In this document: piece by piece, positions 56,624 to 64,000 of the stretch
Position numbering within the stretch: position 1 is the stretch's first letter
How the letters are laid out: each line of letters opens with the position of its first letter
Assembly (NCBI GenBank): GCA_003577275.1
Contig: QEVO01000001.1
Span: 744,001-808,000, forward strand
Reading direction: 5' to 3'
DNA length: 64,000 nucleotides
DNA from: Pseudomonadota bacterium
GTDB lineage: Bacteria > Pseudomonadota > Alphaproteobacteria > Sphingomonadales > Govanellaceae
Position numbers and translations under genes: made by a program
The notes under the pieces: generated by a model
The model's database searches: none
What the model was told of the DNA's origin: nothing
The model's input: only the letters and a program-made list of their open reading frames with translations

Positions 56624-57862
56624 ATGGCTGCGCATCGCGATAAAATAATAGCTGCGCTTGATGTGGGGTCGACCAAGGTTTGCTGCTTCATTGCGCGGCT
56701 GACCGAAGATGGCGGCTTTCGCGTCATCGGCATCGGCCATCAGGTCTCCACCGGCATCAAGTCCGGGGTGGTGGTCGACATGGAGGAAACCGAAACCTCC
56801 ATCCGCGCCGCCGTGGATACCGCCGAACGCATGGCGGGCTTGGCGGTGGACTCGGCTTATGTGGCGGTTACCGGCGGCGATCTTGCATCAGAGACGGTGA
56901 CGGTTGACGTCTCGGTGGCCGGTCATGAAATCGGCCAGGTGGATATGCAGCACGCGCTCGATCATGGCCGCGCCGGCTATGACGCCGATGGCCGCGACAT
57001 CATTCACGCCATGCCGGTTGCCTTCAGTGTCGATGGCGCCGAAGGGGTGCGCGATCCGCGCGGGCTGATCGGCGACCGCTTGAGTTTGAATATGCATCTG
57101 GTGTCCGCAGCGCCGGGACCGGTGCGCAATCTGGAAGCCTGCGTCAACCGCGGTCATCTGAAGGTGGCGGGGCTGGTCGCCGCACCTTACGCCTCGGGCT
57201 TGGCCACGCTGGTGGAAGATGAAAAAGCCCTGGGCACCATTGTCGTCGACATGGGCGGCGGCACCACATCGATCGCGGTCTTTCTTGATGGCGCGCTGGT
57301 CTTTACCGATGTCGTGCCAGTTGGCGGCCATCATGTGACCAACGACATCGCCCGCGGCCTGTTGACGCCCATCGCTCACGCCGAGCGGATGAAGACGCTC
57401 TACGGCAGTGCGCTCGCCGGTCCGGCGGATGATCGCGAAGTGATCGATGTGCCGCAACTTGGCGAAGCGGATGGCGACAGCGCCACCCGCATTCCGCGCT
57501 CCATGCTGGTCGGCATCATCCGGCCGCGCATCGAAGAAACCTTCGAGCTTGTCCGCGACCGCCTGGTCGACAGCGGCTTCGACAAGCTCGCCGGCCGCCG
57601 TCTGGTGCTTACTGGCGGCGCCTCGCAACTTTCGGGCGTGCGTGACCTTGCCGGCCGCATTCTCGACAAACGGGTACGGATCGGCCAGCCCTCCGGCGTC
57701 AGCGGGCTGGCGGATCTGACTCAGGGTCCGGCGTTTGCAAGCGCGGTGGGCGTGCTGATCTACGCCACCAGCGGACCCATTGAAGCCTACGCCCGTCCGG
57801 CGGCCCGCGAACCGCAGGGCCGCTTGGCGCGCGTCGGCCGCTGGCTGCGCGATAATTTCTAA
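56624..57862 (+). CDS. ftsA: Cell division protein FtsA
   Basis: Actin-like membrane tether of the Z ring, 412 residues. It has IIAALDVGSTKVCCFIARL (phosphate 1), TGIKSGVVVDMEETETSIRAAVDTAERMAG, GTIVVDMGGGTTSIAVFLDGALVFTDVVPVGGHHVTNDIARGL (phosphate 2), and RRLVLTGGASQLSGV. The end VGRWLRDNF is a plausible amphipathic membrane helix. ATG 56624 has AAAGGGGG somewhat far upstream; the frame opens further into ftsQ. Confidence 0.95.
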   Translation: MAAHRDKIIAALDVGSTKVCCFIARLTEDGGFRVIGIGHQVSTGIKSGVVVDMEETETSIRAAVDTAERMAGLAVDSAYVAVTGGDLASETVTVDVSVAGHEIGQVDMQHALDHGRAGYDADGRDIIHAMPVAFSVDGAEGVRDPRGLIGDRLSLNMHLVSAAPGPVRNLEACVNRGHLKVAGLVAAPYASGLATLVEDEKALGTIVVDMGGGTTSIAVFLDGALVFTDVVPVGGHHVTNDIARGLLTPIAHAERMKTLYGSALAGPADDREVIDVPQLGEADGDSATRIPRSMLVGIIRPRIEETFELVRDRLVDSGFDKLAGRRLVLTGGASQLSGVRDLAGRILDKRVRIGQPSGVSGLADLTQGPAFASAVGVLIYATSGPIEAYARPAAREPQGRLARVGRWLRDNF

Positions 57863-57925
57863 GCGCGGCGTAACGTTCTTAGTGTTGAGTACCAGACCAT
57901 AGACACAGGGGTAGTGGAGAATAGC

Positions 57926-59419
57926 ATGACAATATCACTAAGCTTACCCGAGCTGACCGAGCTCAAGCCGCGCATTACCGTCATCGGCGTTGGGGGCGCC
58001 GGCGGCAATGCGGTCAACAACATGATCCGCGCCAATTTACAGGGCGTAGATTTCATCGCCGCCAACACCGATGCTCAGGCGTTGCTGCACTCCGCGGCTT
58101 CCCGGCGCATTCAGTTGGGGGCGCATCTTACCCAGGGCCTCGGCGCCGGCGCGCGGCCCGACGTCGGCCGTGCGGCGGCCGAGGAAAGCCTGGCTGAAAT
58201 CATGGAGCACGTCACCGGCAGCCACATGGTGTTCATCACCGCCGGCATGGGCGGCGGCACCGGCACCGGCGCGGCGCCGATCATCGCCGAGGCTATCCGT
58301 GAGAAAGGCGTCCTGACGGTTGGCGTGGTGACGAAACCGTTCCAGTTTGAAGGCGCCAAGCGCATGCGGCTGGCCGAGGAAGGCATCACCCAGCTGCAGA
58401 AGTTCGTCGATACCTTGATCATCATTCCCAATCAGAACCTGTTCCGCATCGCCACCGAGAAGACCACCATTGCCGACGCCTTCATGATGGCCGACGAGGT
58501 GCTGCATTCCGGCGTGCGCGGCGTGACCGACCTGATGATCATGCCCGGCCTCGTCAATCTCGACTTTGCCGACGTGCGCACGGTAATGAGCGAAATGGGC
58601 AAGGCGATGATGGGCACCGGCGAGGCGGAAGGGGAGAATCGCGCCCTGGAAGCCGCCGAAGCGGCGATTTCCAACCCGCTCCTCGACGAAGTATCTATGA
58701 GGGGTGCTAAAGGGGTGCTGATCAACATCACCGGCGGCATGGACCTTACGCTGTTCGAGGTAGATGAAGCGGCAAACCGTATTCGGGCCGAAGTGGACGC
58801 CGACGCCAACATTCTGGTCGGATCGGCGTTGGATGATTCGCTCAATGGCCGGATGCGGGTGTCGGTTGTGGCCACCGGCATCGATTCGGGTGTGGCGGCG
58901 CTGGACTTGCGCGCAACCATCGAGCAGCGGATGGCGACCATCGATAAAGCTTCGCTGGTGGAGCGCGCGGTCACCAGCATTACCACCGCTGAGCCGGTCA
59001 GCGAGCCGGCGGCGGCTCGGGTCGAGATCGCGGCGGAAGACGCGGTCAGCGACGATCTTTTCATCGCCCCGGCGCCTCTGGAGTTGAGTCGTCCCGCGGT
59101 GGAGAGTTTGGCCGAGGCCGAGCCGGTGATGGAGGCGGTGGCGGCTGCCGCATCTCAGCCTGAAAAGAAGGCGCCGTCCTGGTTTGAGCGCATGACTGGC
59201 CGCAGCCGTCGACCGACGGACGCGGATCAGGCTCCTGACCTGTTCCGATCGGAGGCGGCGGAGCCTCGAATCACGGTCACCGTGGAACGTCGGGAGCCGG
59301 CCGTTGCGGCGGCATCATCGGCGCGCCTGACCGCCGGCGATCGGGTCTCCGGCGGCGGTCGGACGAAAGCAGCCGACCAGCTCGACATCCCGACCTTTTT
59401 GCGCCGCCAGGCCAACTGA
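57926..59419 (+). CDS. ftsZ: Cell division GTPase FtsZ
   Basis: Tubulin-like GTPase forming the Z ring, 497 residues from ATG 57926, which has TGGAGA 7-12 bases upstream (a GTG at 57914 is in frame). It shows [18 protein letters not shown], the G-box [21 protein letters not shown], NxDFAD region [22 protein letters not shown], and the conserved C-terminal peptide [10 protein letters not shown] that binds FtsA and others. The linker (about 330-485) is long and Ala/Glu-rich, as in alphaproteobacteria. A strong hairpin follows at 59454. Confidence 0.97.
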   Translation: MTISLSLPELTELKPRITVIGVGGAGGNAVNNMIRANLQGVDFIAANTDAQALLHSAASRRIQLGAHLTQGLGAGARPDVGRAAAEESLAEIMEHVTGSHMVFITAGMGGGTGTGAAPIIAEAIREKGVLTVGVVTKPFQFEGAKRMRLAEEGITQLQKFVDTLIIIPNQNLFRIATEKTTIADAFMMADEVLHSGVRGVTDLMIMPGLVNLDFADVRTVMSEMGKAMMGTGEAEGENRALEAAEAAISNPLLDEVSMRGAKGVLINITGGMDLTLFEVDEAANRIRAEVDADANILVGSALDDSLNGRMRVSVVATGIDSGVAALDLRATIEQRMATIDKASLVERAVTSITTAEPVSEPAAARVEIAAEDAVSDDLFIAPAPLELSRPAVESLAEAEPVMEAVAAAASQPEKKAPSWFERMTGRSRRPTDADQAPDLFRSEAAEPRITVTVERREPAVAAASSARLTAGDRVSGGGRTKAADQLDIPTFLRRQAN

Positions 59420-59453
59420 CGGCGCGCTATCTCTACTACCCGCTGTAGACGCC

Positions 59454-59483
59454 AGCGGCCCGGGTTCCCCAACCCGGGCCGCT
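59454..59483. terminator. Strong hairpin ending the dcw cluster
   Basis: A perfect 13-bp stem AGCGGCCCGGGTT / AACCCGGGCCGCT with a CCCC loop lies between ftsZ and the convergent XRE regulator. It is followed by only a weak T-rich stretch (AACTATTTGT). Its symmetry allows it to serve both strands. Confidence 0.75.
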
Positions 59484-59512
59484 AACTATTTGTATGCAAA
59501 TGATATAGGTGC

Positions 59513-60022
59513 TCAGGCGCGCTTACGTTGCGGCGCGGCCTTGGCCATTTCGCGTTCGCGCTCGTGGCTGGCCAGCATCTTGACCAGGCTGGAAAGCGTC
59601 GATTTGACAGCCGGATCCTTGATCTCGGCGAAGTTTTGCGCCACCTCGATCGCCGAGCGATTGGTGCCGCCGTGCTTGGGTTCGCCGGCCGGCATTTCCT
59701 CATCGAAGCCTTCAAAGAAGTAGCCGATGGTGACGCCCAAGGTCTTCGCCAGCTCATAAAGCCGGCCGGCGCTGATGCGGTTGGCGCCGGTTTCGTATTT
59801 TTGCACCTGCTGGTGGGAAAGATTGAGGAGGTGGGCCAGGGACTCTTGGGTATAACCCATCATGCTGCGGCGCTGCCGCAGCCGGTCGCCGACATGCACG
59901 TCGACTTTTTTGGCAAAGGGGCTCTGCCGCGCGCCGCGGCGGCGGCCGCCAGCCGCCTTGGGGGCCGCTTGCGGGGCCTTTTTGCCGGCCGGACGGCCGC
60001 TCTTGGATTTAGGTTCGGTCAT
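59513..60022 (-). CDS. XRE-family transcriptional regulator
   Basis: A 169-residue regulator. The N-terminal ~40 residues are Lys/Arg/Ala-rich and likely disordered; a Cro/C1-type helix-turn-helix follows at about 44-100 (VGDRLRQRRSMMGYTQESLAHLLNLSHQQVQKYETGANRISAGRLYELAKTLGVTIGYFFEGF). The C-terminal ~60 residues are charged. Start ATG 60022 has GGAG 9-12 bases upstream. It resembles a widespread alphaproteobacterial HTH family (e.g. PraR/PhrR-like) but targets are unknown. It occupies the place after ftsZ where lpxC is usually found. Confidence 0.88.
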   Translation of the reverse strand: MTEPKSKSGRPAGKKAPQAAPKAAGGRRRGARQSPFAKKVDVHVGDRLRQRRSMMGYTQESLAHLLNLSHQQVQKYETGANRISAGRLYELAKTLGVTIGYFFEGFDEEMPAGEPKHGGTNRSAIEVAQNFAEIKDPAVKSTLSSLVKMLASHEREREMAKAAPQRKRA

Positions 60023-60303
60023 CGCACTGCTCCAACGGACTGCTATTGTTTGCTTGTAAGACGTTATAGGGTATCTTCTCTGCCCGATCCGGGGCCTTTG
60101 GGGGTTTCGAATCGGGTCGAACGGGTCAAGGTTCTTTCCCGCGTTATCCGTCGTCGCCGTCGCCGCCAAGGCGAGAACGACGTCGGGCTGTGGCAACGAG
60201 TAGCACAAAATATGTTCGGGTGCATGCTCAATCCGCTTAGCTCGGGAATAGATATCTAGATAGTTCGCTCCAAGGTTTATCGAAGGGTATACGCAGATCA
60301 GTC
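60023..60303. other. Divergent promoter region between the XRE gene and bamD
   Basis: 281 bp with no gene. It contains short Arg-codon-like GTCGTCGCCGTCGCCGCC runs and an AT-rich part at 60190-60300 (GATATCTAGATAGT), where the bamD promoter should lie. No tRNA, no lpxC remnant and no clear operator were recognised. Confidence 0.5.
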
Positions 60304-61152
60304 ATGGGCGGTTCAGTGGTCGGTGGAATTTTTTGGCGATCGGGCAGCCGATCGGTGCGTGTGGCGGCGGCGGCGCTTCTTGCGCTGGCGTTAGCCTCCT
60401 GCAGCAGCAAGTCGAAGGATGAATATCAGGAGCGTGACGTCTCGACGCTCTATAATATCGCCGGCAACTATGTGGATGATGGCGAATACCGCAACGCCGC
60501 CGTGGCGTTTGATGAGGTAGAGCGCCAGCATCCCTACTCGGCATGGGCGCGGCGGGCGCAGCTGATGTCGGCCTACTCTTATTATATGGCGAACAAATAT
60601 GAGGATGCGATCCTGGCCGCCGAGCGCTTTCTGGCGCTCCATCCCGGCAACAAGGATGCACCTTACGCCTACTATTTGATCGCCATGTGCTATTATGAGC
60701 AAATCTCCGATGTCGGCCGCGATCAGAAGATGACCGAGCAGGCGCTCAACGCGCTGGGCGAAGTGGTGCGCCGCTTTCCGCAATCCGATTATGCCCAGGA
60801 CGCCCGCCTCAAGATCGAGCTGACCCATGACCATCTGGCTGGCAAGGAAATGGAAATCGGCCGTTTCTATCAGCGCACGACGGAGCATCTGGGGGCCGCC
60901 ATCCGCTTCCGCACGGTGGTGGAAAAATACCCGACCACCACCCACGCGCCCGAGGCGTTGCATCGCATGGTTGAATCCTACCTCGCCCTCGGCATGATCG
61001 AGGAAGCGCAGGCCGCCGGCGCCGTCCTGGGTGAAAACTACCCGGGCAGCAAGTGGTACAAGTACAGTTACGCCCTTCTGACCAATACAAAACTGCAAGG
61101 CGCGCAGCGCGAGCGTTCGTGGTTTGGCCAGATGTGGGATACGATCTTTTAG
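60304..61152 (+). CDS. bamD: Outer membrane assembly lipoprotein BamD
   Basis: Essential lipoprotein of the BAM complex, 282 residues. The N-terminus (MGGSVVGGIFWRSGSRSVRVAAAALLALALASC) ends in lipobox LASC, Cys33. Five TPR-like helical pairs follow (TLYNIAGNYVDDGEYRNAAVAFDEVERQHPYSAWARRAQLMSAYSYY...). DYAQDARLKIELTHDHLAGKEMEIGRFYQR is diagnostic for BamD. A downstream Met could also be the start. recN follows after 25 bp. Confidence 0.94.
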   Translation: MGGSVVGGIFWRSGSRSVRVAAAALLALALASCSSKSKDEYQERDVSTLYNIAGNYVDDGEYRNAAVAFDEVERQHPYSAWARRAQLMSAYSYYMANKYEDAILAAERFLALHPGNKDAPYAYYLIAMCYYEQISDVGRDQKMTEQALNALGEVVRRFPQSDYAQDARLKIELTHDHLAGKEMEIGRFYQRTTEHLGAAIRFRTVVEKYPTTTHAPEALHRMVESYLALGMIEEAQAAGAVLGENYPGSKWYKYSYALLTNTKLQGAQRERSWFGQMWDTIF

Positions 61153-61177
61153 GACCACGCACAGACGAGGCCTGACC

Positions 61178-64000
<2,823 letters not shown>

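Overview
The window is one continuous, gene-dense, GC-rich bacterial chromosome segment, most likely from an alphaproteobacterium of Rhodospirillales type. The evidence is the order rnpB - mraZ - full dcw cluster - ftsZ - bamD - recN - ligA, the phoR-pstSCAB-phoU-phoB block, meso-DAP-type MurE, glutathione reductase and class II DAHP synthase. No taxonomic marker such as 16S rRNA is present, so the assignment below class level is inference.

Layout: (1) 1-9235, an exosortase A (XrtA/PEP-CTERM) locus, all on the + strand. It holds the end of an outer-membrane beta-barrel gene, a secretion ATPase, a polysaccharide deacetylase, a FemAB-like protein, a glycosyltransferase, exosortase A fused to an EpsI domain, an asparagine-synthase-like amidotransferase, and a secreted trypsin-like protease. 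These make an extracellular polysaccharide and process PEP-CTERM proteins. No PEP-CTERM substrate is visible in the window. (2) 9237-17723, on the - strand, a small membrane protein and the phosphate regulon, with a good PHO box before pstS, a strong hairpin after pstS, and a MITE-like element with 22-bp perfect terminal inverted repeats between pstA and pstB. (3) 17900-20810, a four-gene unit behind a convincing sigma-54 promoter: a small twin-arginine-type secreted protein, a PqqD-like chaperone, an HPr-kinase-related kinase and a nucleotidyltransferase (the HPr-rel-A system). The first gene may be the substrate of the other three.

(4) 20930-40072, mostly housekeeping genes: gph, glmU, glmS, a GFA-family protein, gabD, two tandem phosphodiester-glycosidase-like genes with a 24-codon lipoprotein gene, gor, DAHP synthase, nadE, gltX, cysS, trmJ, an EamA transporter and a cell-wall amidase. 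Several families of palindromic intergenic repeats lie between them. (5) 40083-59483, a small lipoprotein gene, RNase P RNA, and the division/cell-wall cluster mraZ-rsmH-ftsL-ftsI-murE-murF-mraY-murD-ftsW-murG-murC-murB-ddl-ftsQ-ftsA-ftsZ. Its genes overlap by a few bases, and it is preceded by a 10-bp-periodic CCCAT array that looks like MraZ operators. (6) 59513-64000, an XRE regulator on the - strand, then bamD, recN and the start of ligA. The lpxC gene usually found after ftsZ in alphaproteobacteria is not there.

Most interesting for follow-up: the sigma-54-driven HPr-rel-A cassette with its putative secreted target, the degenerate/intact glycosidase pair with the tiny lipoprotein, the MITE in the pst operon, the CCCAT array, and the missing lpxC.
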